Assembly (NCBI GenBank): GCA_029204225.1
Contig: CM055111.1
Location: forward strand, 1,010,453-1,074,452
Origin: Diphasiastrum complanatum
Lineage: Eukaryota; Streptophyta; Lycopodiopsida; Lycopodiales; Lycopodiaceae
Direction of reading: 5' to 3'
DNA length: 64,000 bases
Position numbers and translations under genes: made by a program. Below are positions 32,697-45,054 of the stretch, piece after piece (within the stretch, counting starts at the first letter, position 1; every line of letters begins with the position of its first letter). The notes beneath the pieces are model-generated. The model ran no database searches and had not been told where the DNA came from. It saw nothing but the letters and a program-made list of their open reading frames with translations.

Positions 32697-33515
32697 TATA
32701 GTAAGAGGTGTACTTCCAACAGATTATCGCCTCAATCTTTTTTATTTTTGAAAACTCTCCCTTCTGTCGGCCGGGCCCCGCAGCTCTCTTTTCTTCTTTA
32801 TTAAATTAGCTTCAATGAAAATATCCCCTCCTCAAACTTAGCACGCTCACATCACTTGAGAGCCAAGTAGGAACCAGGACATTTGTGTCCAAGCAAGCAC
32901 ACAACAAATGGAACATACCAATTAAAGCAAACACAAAGGATCCCTCTCAAGCCACAATCCCCCCTAAGACCGGACGTAGGACCTTTGCCTAGCCGCACCC
33001 ACACAAATCTATCACAGAATTAGCCCACGGGAAAACATCCATCCAACCATTCGTGCTTTCACCATTAAGCAGCACATTGCCTCAGTCACGCCCCACCACT
33101 TTTTGGTCGATAGCCCTTATAGATAAACGATCGATAGCTATCCCGCACCGGCAGCTAACCACCCGTGCTTTACACCCGAATTTGAGCAGCATCTCTGTAT
33201 CAATGGTTAACCCGTACAGCTCGAATATATCACCCCGCACCCCACAAGGCACAGACCATGCTTTCACCAACCTAATGGCAGCACATTGTCTCATTAGTCC
33301 TACATGCAGATGGCGCCAGGCCTGAACCACAGAAACTGACCGTGCTTACACCTCAAGGGCAGCACCTTGCCTCATCAAGTCCCCCGTTCTGCCGACCACC
33401 CCGACTGTGGATGCACCCGTGCTTGCACTGTGGGTAGCACCTTGCACAACGGTTGTCCTGACAAATCCCAAGACGTGGCCATCCCTGTGAGACTTGCGTA
33501 GCTGACCGGCTAGTC

Positions 33516-33528
33516 GGCTCCGATACCA
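33516..33528 (-). promoter_or_regulatory. Primer-binding site of the TR-GAG-like element
   Basis: Plus strand ggctccgatacca, i.e. tggtatcggagcc on the minus strand, two bases from the LTR edge at 33531. It differs by one base from tggtatcagagc. Confidence 0.85.
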
Positions 33529-33530
33529 CA

Positions 33531-34433
33531 TGTTGCGCCGGCGCCTCAAAGGGCACTGGGACTTGAGCGGTTTTGCCAACACGTTCTTAAGTCTAACATT
33601 CATCCATCATGCATTTACGTAAAAGCCAACTCAGAAACGTAACAAGCTTAACCATTCAGACTTAAGAAAACTGAAATCCCAACTAACCCGAAAGCCAACT
33701 CCGAATCCGTCTCCAAAAGGTAACCAAAGGCAAAGACAAGCCACACATGAAACCCAAGGCATAGTGGTCGCCAAACTAACCAATTGGCATAGCGGCAAGC
33801 CACACGTCGATGACGAGGACCCTTAGGCGCCGGCGACGCAAAAAGGTTGTAGTAAGAGACCTTCCACTTGGACCAGTCCCGGAGGCGAAACCGAAATGGT
33901 AATCATCCCCAAGGATCAACTTTATTAGATTTGGAAGAGGTTAGATTCATACATAGACTGACCGGTCTCGGGGCCACCAACACGTGCTGGGCATTGTGCC
34001 TGGCTCGTGCTGGTAGAGAGAGATGAGACCTGGCGACTGGATTCCTGGCGCTGGTTGAGCTGCCCAAGTTTCTGTCTGCCGAACTCCCCCTATAGTTCTG
34101 TTGTGATTCGGCGCACTCCCTCTGGTTTGAAATATAGTGCTTTCTGGTAAAGCACGCTTTTTAGGACTTAGTTTTTATTTTGCTGATTAAGCTTGGCAAG
34201 CCTGGCAGAATCAGTCTGGCTCCCGGACATGGGTCTCGGGAGCCGTCCCGGCAACTTGCTTCCTGACTAGGCCATGACTCAAGCTCCAGAGCTAGCTCAT
34301 GACTTGTGACTACTTAACTGGCTCACCACAGGTCGGAGGCTCAGTCCTTTGACGTTCTTGCTCTGGGACCTTAAAGAGTGTCACCCCTTAGAGTCTTACA
34401 GGGCACGCTGGGTGCACCCGAGTCAGCTTTACA
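33531..34433 (-). repeat. 5' LTR of the TR-GAG-like element
   Basis: Plus-strand borders are tgttgcgccggcg and cagctttaca. It is 903 bp against 912 bp for its partner. Confidence 0.92.
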
Positions 34434-34436
34434 ACA

Positions 34437-35120
34437 GTGTGTCCCTAGGTTCGCAAACCTGATACGGACCCGATGGAGCCATTCGTGTCCAATTTTGACA
34501 TCGTCTGGCTATAACAGTCATTTGTCCCAAGTAAAACGCTTTTGGGGCCATGGAATTGACCTAGTTTGGCAATTTTCCGTGAAACAGTCCATTTTCTTTG
34601 AACGGCGTTGATTTCTCATGCTGTCTATTCTGGCCAATCGACAACGTCAAGTGGAATCCATGGGAAGAAACAACACGTCGAACGGGCATACAGGCAGCCC
34701 GTAACCTCCGTTCGAAGTTTGCCCTGGAATGGGCTTCAAGGACAAGTGGCCCATCTGGTTTTTGAACTAGTCGGAATTGCCCAAATTTCTAGATGGGGGG
34801 TGGCCATAGGTTCACAAACCCGATACGGACCTGATGGAGCCATTCATGTCCAATTCTAACATCGCCCGCTCAATAAAACGCTTTTGGGGCAATGGAACTG
34901 ACATAGTTTGGGAGTTTTCCGTTAAATGGTCCATTTTCTCTAAACAACGTCTGTTTGTCGTCCCGTCTATTCCGGCCAATCGGCAACATCGATTGGAACC
35001 TGTGAAAATAGGCAGCACGTCGAATGGGCATACAAGCAACCCATAACCTCTATTCGAAGTTCGGCCCGAAATGGGTTTCGGGGACAAGTGGCCCGTCGGG
35101 TTCTTGAACTGGTCGGAAGC
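34437..35120 (+). repeat. Tandem repeat units 2 and 3 (about 350 bp each)
   Basis: Unit 2 (34437-34800) and unit 3 (34801-35120) share, in order, taggttcrcaaac, gatacggacc.gatggagcc, acgcttttggggc, gtttgg.a.ttttccgt, tccattttct, ggccaatcg.caac, cacgtcgaa.gggcatac and ggacaagtggcccrtc. Unit 1 at 28935 continues the array on the other side of the inserted LTR element. No coding potential is evident. Confidence 0.9.
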
Positions 35121-37904
35121 TAATTCAAGACGATCTACAATGGTTTCTGTGCAATTTTTTGCATGAAGTTTTAAGGTCTCGATTCTTAACAAAGCCCAAT
35201 TATGATATTTGACATTCATTTGTAGATGACCTTGATATTAAGATCTTTATAGTGTCTAGGGTTTATATTTGGTATCATAGCAACATCTTCTCTATGTTAT
35301 TAGCTGTAGGTATTAATCACAAGTAATTTTTCATATAAGTCAATACTTTACATGCACATGGCTAGCTAGCTCATCTATCGGGTGTGAGTTATTGAATATA
35401 TGACGTTACTCAATGTGGTCGAAATATGTGTTGGAATCCAATGAAAAATTTAAAAATCAGTCTGATGGCATGTCAATGGTCAAATATCAAGGTCTATTGG
35501 AAGACAATATGTCAAATTCCTAAGGAACCTTTCAGATGGATTTTTTGACATAATTTTTGATAAATCTTCCGACATCTTGAAAGTTTTTTTTTTTCATGAT
35601 TTTATTTCACGATAGCCGTCGAAAACCACCAATTTTGGTTGTTGTGACAAGATTATATTATGATGTGAATCATTGTATAACATAAAGGTTATGATCTATA
35701 TTAGCTTCATCACGGCAGCAGTAAGCTATTGTGACGATTTGCTAAAAGTTGAGGTGTCACTCATAGATGAGTTCAAGCATAAAAAATGAGTTCTTCTAAA
35801 TATTCAATGTTTTGAAAATGGAATCTTTACAATTTCAATCCATCACACAAAGCATAACATTTTTGTGTGAAGGACAAAACAGTTACTGGGTTATTGTGAA
35901 AGATTAAGGACTTGTGGTATTGCAAACTCGGTTCAAAAAATCTAGAGCTTAGAGTGTATGTTGAATGGCTTGCTTGTAATGTTATGTTGAAATTTAATGA
36001 AAGCGATGATCAACTGCAAGAAGTTTTTCAAACATTACATAGATCATACGATCAATTGAAAGAAAAAGCTCGCATACTAGATAAGAAATTAGAAAAAAAA
36101 AAATAAGCAAAAAAGAATGTTGAAGAACATTGACGAACTCTCACGAAATGGAGGCCAACGGAGAAAAAGTATTCAAGCTTTTAAGCAAGCATTTGTTTTT
36201 AATCATTTTTTTTTTGTTGGTATTTTGAGTAGCATGACATTTATTATGTGAATTTTTGGGTTTGTTAACTTTTCATCATCCTTTGGAGAGCAACATTGGT
36301 TGCAAATGAGCATCTGAAGGACAATGAGTTTAGTATTGACAACCAAGTCGACAAAGTCTTTACTAGACAATAATCTATATTCTCCAATCAAGTCCAAGGT
36401 CACTGAGGCGGCCTTGATGAGCGAGGTTGGTAAGATTATCGATCGAACGTTAATTCAAGGAGCATGTGATTTTTCATGTATTAGTAGGGAGGCATATGCC
36501 ACTGTATTTAAAATTATTAAAGAGGCTTTTGGACAATTGCACGTTAGAAAATTTCTCATTCCTCGCCCTTTTTAGATTAAATTGGAGAGAGCTGTGTTGA
36601 ACAGGGGTTTACCACATCAATGAGATTTATAATTCAAAAGCTAGCAATAGTGTCATATGATTCCGCCAACAACTTTGTGAATTTGAATCATATTGATGTT
36701 TATAGAGCAATTTTATAATATTACAAGTGTTAGTACGAGCAAATGAGCAAACCTATATTGGTTGTCAAGTTAGATGGACTAGAAGTTATAAAGGGACAAA
36801 AGCTGGAAAGAGTAAGTATTACACTCATGAATGGAGCATTGAAAAATGCAACAAATTCAAGGGATCTCAACTTCAATGTGCAATCTGAAAATGACATATG
36901 TGGCTAGCATGTTTTCAGGTAAAAAATACTATTATTCATATGCATTTCTTTTGGTAATATTAACTGTTTTACATATATAAGAACTTATGGTTCCATATGT
37001 TGGACTGGTTATCAAGGAAGACAATGATGTTTTTTCTTGGATTTTTAGCAGAACAAGTTATCCAAACATTATAAAGGATCATCTGAATGGTACACCACTT
37101 ACTGTTCCTAAAAGAGGTGATTTTTTTGTGGAATGACATATAGTTGAAGACTTGAAGACATTGAAATGTATGTTTAATGTATCTCATGGACAAACTCAAA
37201 ACATCCATGTCTATATTATATAAAATCATCAAAAGACATTTCAAGGAGCACGAGAGTTTCAAGAGATATTAAGGATCCCAACTGGAAACCAATACTATCA
37301 ATTCCTCTAGATAATGTTCGTATTTGTATGCTTTATGGAGAGGTGAGGATCATAGAGAAGTTAATATACCTTCATATTTTGTTTACATGGAATACGAAGC
37401 CAGAGTCATCATCAGAACAAGCAATAGCTCTATTAGAGGAAGTGTTGTCAAAAGCGGGTCTCCATAAAGGACATGTTAAAATACACATTAGAGGAATTCC
37501 AAGCACCAAAAGGGCTGTTTGTCAAGATGCTTTTATTGACTATTCAACTATTCAATGTACATGTGGCCCAATAAAGTTTTTACATCTGTGAAAGAATGTA
37601 ACGTTGTTTGTCGGTCTGAAAAAATTTGGAGTTTTCTAGTAATATTTTGAACATTTTGAAACTCCCGCTGGGCAGGGTCTGGAGTTGTGATTTGACAATA
37701 CTTGCTGCCCGCAAGACTCCTAACTGCCCGACTCTTAAAACTTATGGTTAGTAGTAATATATTTTGAGCAAAGCACAGTTAAACAAAATTACATGTTTTA
37801 AAGAGGGCCAACCTACAAGAAGCTGCAAAACATCATCTACAACAACATCAGCCATTAAACTACAGATGAGTAGAACAACAATAGATTTTCTAGAAATTTC
37901 TGAT
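35121..37904 (+). other. Stretch with several short, unassigned coding-like fragments
   Basis: Between AT-rich sequence there are fragments with plausible amino-acid composition: 35912-36106 (YCKLGSKNLELRVYVEWL, then Lys-rich), 36324-36575 (SLLDNNLYSPIKSKVTEAAL) and 37328-37591 (EQAIALLEEVLSKAGLHKGH). They share strand and spacing but different frames, as expected for a decayed gene or transposon. I do not recognise the family. Confidence 0.35.
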
Positions 37905-38697
37905 ATTTTTATAGAATCATAATCAAGATGTGATCATTCCAATATATTCTACACGAAGATTAGATCATTTTTGCTTTTTACCTCATCTCCATCCGAGTTT
38001 AAATAAGAAAGTTATGGCTAATCAAAGATTTTGATGATGTGGCATATCGCCATGACGCGAGAATAGAGTAGTTTTCTTTACCAAAATGCAGATTCTCGCG
38101 TGGTGGAGATATTCCAATGGATTCTACATGAAGATTAGATCATTTTTGCTTTATACTTCATCTCGATCCGAGTTCAAATTAGAAAGTTATGGCTAATCAA
38201 AGATTCTGATGTTGTGGCATATCGCCATGACGCGAGAATAGACAAGTTTTTTTACCAGAATGCAAATCCTCGCGTGGTGGAGATATTCCACATCATCAAA
38301 TGCCACATCATCAAATAATATAAAATGCCACATCATCGAATGCTTATCTGGTACTATAAATCTTTGATCTACCATTACTTTCTTATCTGAACTCTGATAG
38401 AGATGAGGTAAAAGCAAAATTGATCTACTCTTTGCATAGAAAATGATGATGTGGCATATCGCCATGATGCGAGAATGGGCAAGTTTTTATTAATAGAATG
38501 TAGATACTTGCGTGGTGGAGATATTCCACATAATCAAGTGTCGTGTCATCAAAAGCTTATCTTGTACTATAAATCTTTGATCTACCATAACTTTCTTATC
38601 TGAACTCTGATAGAGATGAGGCCAAAAGCAAAATTGATCTACTCTTTGCATAGAATATGATGGAATGTTTGTATTTTGATTATGATTCTATAAAAAT
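37905..38697. mobile_element. Foldback element with long inverted arms
   Basis: The left end atttttatagaatcataatcaa (from 37905) is repeated in inverted orientation at the right end (to 38697), and similarity continues inward over the gattagatca.ttttgct and gagtt.aaat.agaaagttatggc blocks. Each arm holds two copies of this block, direct within the arm and inverted between arms. Between them are three copies of a segment that is itself an imperfect palindrome: gatgtggcatatcgccatga.gcgaga against tctcgcgtggtggagatattccac. No transposase is encoded. It is a non-autonomous foldback or MITE-like DNA element; no clear target duplication was found. Confidence 0.8.
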
Positions 38698-39800
38698 TAA
38701 GAGCTTGCATTTTCATTTCATAATTGACCTCTTTTTTATTTGCATTTTCAAATTTGAAAAAACATAAAAGCAAAATTCAAACCCAACTTCAAGTTCTCCC
38801 TTATTTTAATAGTTTAAGGGAAGAGGATTTGAACCTCTACAAGGTTAAGCCTTGTCTTCCAAACCCTTAATCCTACACAAAGGAGTGGTTAATCTAATAA
38901 TAAAGGGAACATCTTACTCAACCAAGAAGCTGGAAACATCAATACATTATCTACAACAATATTAATTATTAATCTAAAGGAGAGCAGAATAACAATAAAC
39001 CTGAACATTGTGAAAAGCAATCATAGCACCTACAAGAACAAGACATATAGCATCAATAAAAAGTTGCAAAAGGAGCCCACATTACTAAAACTTCCTTACA
39101 AAGCTCCTCAAAGTCATTCTCAGGACGACTCACAAGTATTCGACAAGCTGACATGCAAATTAGTGTGACAACATGACTAGGGAAATCTAAAAGGCTAGAG
39201 GTTCTATTTATGTAAAACTTTGATCCTTTACACATGAAATTTTGGAGGAAATTTTCTCTCGCTTGTGGTGTGTGCTTTGTTTCTTGACAGCGTGCTTTGT
39301 TTCATGTGTACTATTAATATACTTCAAAAAATGAGCCAGCCACACAACTTAGACAGCGGGCAGCACCGGAAACTAAGAAAACGAGAAAAAATTCTAGTCA
39401 TTTTATCATTCTCTCTCTAACATTCTCTTACTAAGGCATGGTTTCTTATACTGCCCTTTTAGAATCGAAAACTCCTCTAATGAATTGATGAAAAGCTGTC
39501 GGGAAAAATAGGAAACATACCTTTGTAAACCTTGCAAGCATAGGAGGAGCCAAAGCTCGTTGATTTTTATCAAATCATTCTAAAAAAAGTCGACTAGGAT
39601 CCAAAACTCGGTTTGGAAAGATGTTATTTCTACAACGCATGACTTTGAAGATAAAGGAACAACAAGGCTTAAGAAGGTTGAAGTTTGGAAAAAGCTCGAT
39701 AAGATGGTTGAAGTGCTAGAAAAGACAAAATCTCTATGTTTTTGTCTCGACAAACTCAACAGTAGCCCATCTTGGTTTGTCTCCTTCATCATTGATAGAT
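38698..39800. other. Gene-free stretch with a possible tRNA-derived SINE remnant
   Basis: At about 38824-38836 the minus strand reads ggttcaaatcctc, the tRNA B-box word, preceded on that strand by aagggtttggaagacaaggc. This is the kind of head seen in plant SINEs, but the A box is poor. Nothing else is recognised. Confidence 0.3.
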
Positions 39801-41445
39801 CCATCTGAGACCAGGCACTACTAAGAGGGCGAACTTAGATCCCAAGAATCCACTATTGTACATTGAAAAGTGTGAAAATTTTAATTTTTTGCACTTTTGG
39901 CCTACCAATTGTACTTTTGAGTTCCCCCACCTACCAAAGAGCAAGTTCACACATAGTCAAGGGGAGTACAAACTCCATCAGATGATTCCTCAAGTGCAAG
40001 CCAAAAGTCAGATATGTACATTTTCATATTTGTACCAGCTTGCCAAGTGAGGTTGAAACTTGTACATTCCCCAACTGTACTTTCTCAAAATTCATTGGAG
40101 ATCTAGGTTCGTCGAGTTGCAGGTTGAAATTACCACTTATGATGAGCTTTAACTTGAGCCAGACAAACCCGGACTCCCACAAGATCAATCTAGAAAATAT
40201 ATATTTTCAAAAACATATTTTTTGGTCTACACGCTTCAATTTTCAAGATCTAGGTTTGCCACTTTGAGATCTGAGAGATCTTATATGGATCTTTAAATCT
40301 CCCCCCCAAGAGGGCAAACCTAGACTCCCAAGGGATCTATACATCTTGCAACACTTCACTCCCAGCACTCTAAATTTCCAAAATCACCCCAAGTTCTCAA
40401 TTTTGGCCATCTGAGTTCGCCATCAACGATTTCAACTCATCCACCCAACCTACATCACTGTCCAAATTGGTGAATCTAAATTCCGGACCCATAAGCTACC
40501 ATCAGACCTTTTTTATTTCCTCAAGTACATTCCTAGATTTGAATTCCTTAACTATAGAAGCTTTCCCAACTGGTGGATCCCAATTCAAAAATTTACTAAG
40601 GCATGATCAAGTCATTACTTCCATTTCCCTTATCCAAATTTTCTAATTTTACTCTTTTCACACTCTCATCTTGATTCCCCAACCTATACTCCCCACTTTT
40701 CTCTCAAAGTTATACATTTCCCAATTCACCACTTCTCATTCCATATCTTTTCCTTTCATTTATTTATTTTTACATTTTCAACTTTTTGCATTTCCAAGAT
40801 CCACATTCACAAATCTTTTATATTCACCAACTCTTACCCTTCCATACTTCCAACACCTATATTCCCCAATTTCATATTCCTAGATCTAAACTTAGCCTGC
40901 ATTCCCCAAGCTTCCATTACTTCACCCTTGGTTTTCCAATTCTCGAGCTCTTTTCATTTTACCTCTTTAGGCCAAGATACCCAAGCCCACTCACCTTGTT
41001 TTTCAAATTCTCATGTTCACAAACCTACATTTCCAACCACATGTCTTTCCTAGATCTTACTCTCAAACTCCCAAGATCTGATTTCCAAATTTGAGATCCA
41101 TTCTAAATTCTCCATTTCAAGTTTTTCAACCTCTATCTTTCTGATTCTCCAAGCTGATTCCCAAATCTACGTTCTGAATCCACATTTCCCACTTCCATAT
41201 TTCTAACCTCTTGTATTTTCAATCCCAGGGCTTAGTTCTTGAAATCTCAAATCTAAGTAACCTTGTTGATTTCCCTAAAGAATACTTTCCCAAGTTATAA
41301 ACTTAGAAAATAATCTTTTATTTGGATACAGTTACTATCAGGTCAAAATACTAGATCCAGGATTTCAAGAGGAGAGGAGAGTTCACTTGGAGAGGAACCA
41401 TCGACTAGCCATCCCCAACCTCAGAACCTCCAAGATCAGTTCAAC
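39801..41445 (+). other. Probable leader of the plus-strand gypsy element
   Basis: C/T-rich, ORF-poor sequence leading into the gag ATG at 41446. The words ccaagat, cccaa and ttccaaatt recur, most densely from 40600 to 41200. No LTR edge or primer site was found at its left side. Confidence 0.4.
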
Positions 41446-42235
41446 ATGGCTGCCAATAGTCTGAATCTACTTCGAGAGAATCCAGTACCACCCCAATACC
41501 ACCATACAATGGTACCACTGATCCCACATGTTATCTTCAAGTTTATGATAAAATATGGAAGTCTATGGAGAGACACCCTAGAAGAGAACGACATGAATGA
41601 AACAAGTGGAAATCCCTCAAGGATTCATTCTCAAATGATTTAAATCATCTAGATTTCTAGAGAGCCCATTCCTACTGCTTAGCAATAAAGATGGAGAAGG
41701 ATGAGAGGGTACGTGATTACATTAAATGCCTAAAACGCCTTAAAACCGAATGCCTTACTCATCTAGCACCTGATCAGGCCGTGCTAATATGGTTTATGGC
41801 TAGCCTCCTAAAATCCATTAGGCATGAGCTTAGATCACTAGAAACCTATGCTACCTTACGTGATGCCATGGATGATGCCATCTGAGAAGAAGATGAAGAC
41901 TTTGATGAGACGAACCACAATGTTCAAGAACCATTACTACTGACCAAAGCCATAGAGCCCAAGGTGATGGAAACTCATTTGATGTTGTCACTCAGTTGTT
42001 GTTACAACACCTTGAAACTATGAACAAAACCCATCAGGCTTAGATGGACAAGTTGTCTACCTCCTCTAATTTGGAATTTAATGGAAAATGGATGGTGGGC
42101 TACATGGAGATGCGGAAAAAGATTAAAATTTAGGCCATACCACGTGCACAAGGAAGACTTGAAGTTTGCAAAGAAAGAATTCCGAGAAAATCCAGATCGC
42201 TTCAAACAACAACGAGAGCCAGCTAAAAAGTAACT
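41446..42235 (+). pseudogene. Ty3-gypsy gag remnant (plus strand)
   Basis: The start reads MAANSLNLLRENPVPPQYHH, and after a frame change the capsid end MEKDERVRDYIKCLKRLKTECL and TLRDAMDDAI follows at 41691-41885. The latter matches the gag at 13848-14429 on the opposite strand closely, so both are one family. The middle of the domain (the region of the gag WYYN motif) is missing. Downstream a Lys-rich, stop-interrupted stretch runs to about 42235. Confidence 0.75.
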
Positions 42236-43570
42236 AGAGATTGTAGGGCCTTCTCACCTTGGAAATGGTGTCCAAGGTTCTTTTCATGCCCATTTTGTAA
42301 GTCTCCCTGCCCATAAAATTTTCGTTTGCTGACCTTCTTGCGCTACTCCAGATTATTTGCGTATTTGCTTAAATTATAATCACAGTTTTGTCGGTTCATG
42401 CATAAATCTACCGTAAAGTGGTCTCCCATGAAAGAGGAGTATAAGTATGCATATTCCAACAACGTGCAATCATTACTCGAATTATTGGAGAGACAAGGAG
42501 TGAGAATTGATTGGATGGATATTGTGAGATATATATGGATTCAAGATCTATTTTAACCTCACTACATTCATGTGGTCTAGCTTTCACTCTGGTCACATTT
42601 CTCAAATAACTGACTCATCTTCATTGGATGCAGGTATCGCAGTCCCTATCCCACATGAGTCCAATCGCGATGTCAATGGCAGGGCGAGGACGACTCGGAT
42701 GGATCTAATTAGATGTTTTGATATTTTAGTATGCATCATGTATGTGACAGTCAGTCCTGACTTAGTTTGTAATATATTTCTATATTCAGAACATTTATGT
42801 ATGCATATATATTGGTTTAAGTTAAGTCTCCTTCATCAATTTTTAAGTGCATAGGATTTAACTCAAATATTTGCAAACAATAACAGTTATAAACAAATGA
42901 TTTTGCTTACCAACTTCATAAGAAGTGGTACAAAAGACTCTTGGGGTTGGATGGAGTCCATATTTAGGGCAGAATGGCTCCATTTTGTTCTATATTTTTT
43001 TTAAAAAATTTGAGCGCTCAGGATAATCCTCGAGAGAGACTTTTTTTAGTTTAAGAGGGTTATACCGCCGAAATGCCCCTTGGAACAGGTATATTGATGT
43101 CACTATAGGTTTAATCAAATATTGAGAAATCTCATTTTCTGTCATTGAATTTCTCAAATAAATTTTGATCTCTATTGTAATGTGATATATGACACAACTC
43201 AAATTGTTACCTTTAACAAACTTGTTCTCATAACAAAATTTCTTTTATTTCATGGTCACAAAAACACTCATAATTTTGTTTGATTTTTTTTAGATAGACT
43301 ATTGATATAAAAACTTATATTCTTATTATTGAATTTTGATTTGCTTTACAATTGTTAGTAGGTGAAAAAAGGGTTATACTGAGGTCCCTCAATATATCCC
43401 TCGACAAACACATTCTATAAACAACGCCACAATGGGATGGTGATAGCTCGAGAATCGATGAAATTAATGGGGGTCTACTACCGAGGTATACATCAATGTA
43501 TATACGAGATTTGTAGAGTTTTTGTTTTTAAACATTCTTTAGAAAAGCCTCGGTAATAGAGTCGGAGAGA
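42236..43570 (+). other. Non-coding segment where protease and RT would be expected
   Basis: Between the gag remnant and the RNase H of the plus-strand gypsy there is 1.3 kb without protease or RT motifs. One fragment near 42430-42550 reads YSNNVQSLLELLERQGVRIDW but is unassigned. The segment looks like unrelated DNA brought in by deletion or insertion. Confidence 0.4.
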
Positions 43571-45054
43571 AGCACTGGCAATGACATATGTGATTAAGAA
43601 ATTTCTGCACTACCTGATGGCCACACACTTTGCTTTTTATACGGACCATCAACCCTTGCTCTATCTCATTAACAAAACCTGCAACACAGGGAGAATCACT
43701 CGATGGCTACTTCTGTTGTTAGAGTTTGATTTTTGGATAGTAGTTCGCAAGGGAAAACAACACTACATGGCAGATCATGTGTCACATATCAACCCGACGA
43801 TGAGCTGGCCGATGCTGCCTTATTTCACGTAGACACAGTACCAGAATGGGCTGCCGACATAGTTGAATATCTGATGAGGGGCCAACTAGACAAATCACTA
43901 CCAAAGGCGGATCAACAAAAATTGATTTTGAAAGCTAGACCTTATCAGCGGATTGCCAGCCAACTGTACCGAAGAGGACCAAATGGGATTCTTCGGCGAT
44001 GTATTCTTCCTCATGAGGCCACCCAGATCATTTCGCTTTTACATGAAGGCATGGGTAGAGGCCATTTTGCATCCGACATTAAAGTTTGCAAGATCATGCA
44101 ACCGAATGCTAGTGGCCAATGACTCATAAGGATACGGAGGAATACCTGAGGAAGTGCGATGTGTGCCTAAGGGAAAGGAGACCAACGAGACTGAATTATG
44201 AACTTCTGCACCCGGTCTTAGCGCAAGCACCATTTGAAAAGTGGGGATTGGATTACATTGGTCCAATTCACCCTGCAGCAAGAAGTACCCAAGTTCGATC
44301 CATAATCGTGGCCACCGACTATCTCACCAAGTGGGTCAAAGCCAAGGCAGTAAGAGTAGCTTATGCTAGGACCACTGCCAAGTTTCTCTATAAACATATC
44401 ATTGTGCGCTTTGGGTGCCCGGTGGAGATAGTCAGCGATAGCGGGAGTCATTTCATCAATGAGACCATCAAGGTCTTGTTGAAAGAATTCTTCATGATCC
44501 GTAGAACCAGTACGCCTTATTATTCTCACGGTAATAGGCAAGCAGAATCATCCAATAAGATCTTGTGTAGCGTGCTCACAAAAATAGTCAAAGCTAGCAA
44601 ATCGGATTGGGAACACAAGTTGCATGCTACTCTGTGGGCATTCAGGATAACATATAAGGGAAGCACTGATTAAACGCCATTCCAACTGATATATGGTCAG
44701 AATGTCGTAATGCCAGTAGAGTTTTTAGTCCCTTCATTAAGGATTGCCACAATGCAATGCCTTGATCCAGATCTCTACAATTACACCACGAAGCTCTACA
44801 TAAGCTCTGTGAAACATGCTTATTGGTTGTGCATGCACTGGCAGCTAAAAAGGAAAGACGCAAGGCATGGCACGATCGTAGGTTACAAAAGAAAGATCTT
44901 CGTTTCCAAAGCAATCAAGGGGAAATTAAAATTCACAGGCGAACGTCCTTATCGAATCAAAAAAATTCTTAATCATGGGGTCGTGAATCTAGAGAAGCTA
45001 GATGAGACACCTTTCGACACACCCATCAACGGTAGCCGGTTGCACAAGTACTAG
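43570..45054 (+). pseudogene. Ty3-gypsy RNase H and integrase (plus strand, broken)
   Basis: RNase H from MTYVIKKFLHYLMATHF to TDHQPLLYLINK (43581-43832) changes frame near 43795. The next frame gives the linker and spacer YLMRGQLDKSLPKADQ and the first zinc histidines (43733-44107). The integrase (44119-44673) has the zinc cysteines CDVC, the core aspartates in KWGLDYIGP and EIVSDSGSHF, and the glutamate in GNRQAESSNK. A TAA at 44671-44673 interrupts it, and the C-terminal domain follows in another frame to HKY stop at 45054. The catalytic residues are kept, but frameshifts and a stop make it inactive. Confidence 0.88.

Larger units (their letters stand above)
29201..34433 (-). mobile_element. 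LTR retrotransposon with gag-protease but no polymerase (TR-GAG-like)
   Basis: About 5.2 kb, minus strand. The LTRs are 29201-30112 (3') and 33531-34433 (5'), with a primer site at 33516-33528 and a polypurine tract at 30113-30126. The 3.4-kb interior encodes a gypsy-type gag with a CCHC knuckle and a protease, and nothing resembling RT, RNase H or integrase. This layout is that of the plant TR-GAG class, non-autonomous elements that keep gag. The LTRs differ by a few percent and by a 9-bp gap, so it is clearly older than the copia element at 18.4 kb. It sits inside a 350-bp tandem repeat. No perfect target duplication was found (aggtg on the left, acagt on the right). Confidence 0.88.

Noticed and set aside
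33053-33603. GC-rich frames on both strands near the TR-GAG primer site
   Set aside because: They lie in the untranslated leader and match no family; probably chance frames.
38817-38893. Minus-strand ggttcaaatcctc with tRNA-like surroundings
   Set aside because: A SINE head is possible, but the A box is weak and no tail or target duplication was seen; kept only as a remark in the stretch entry.
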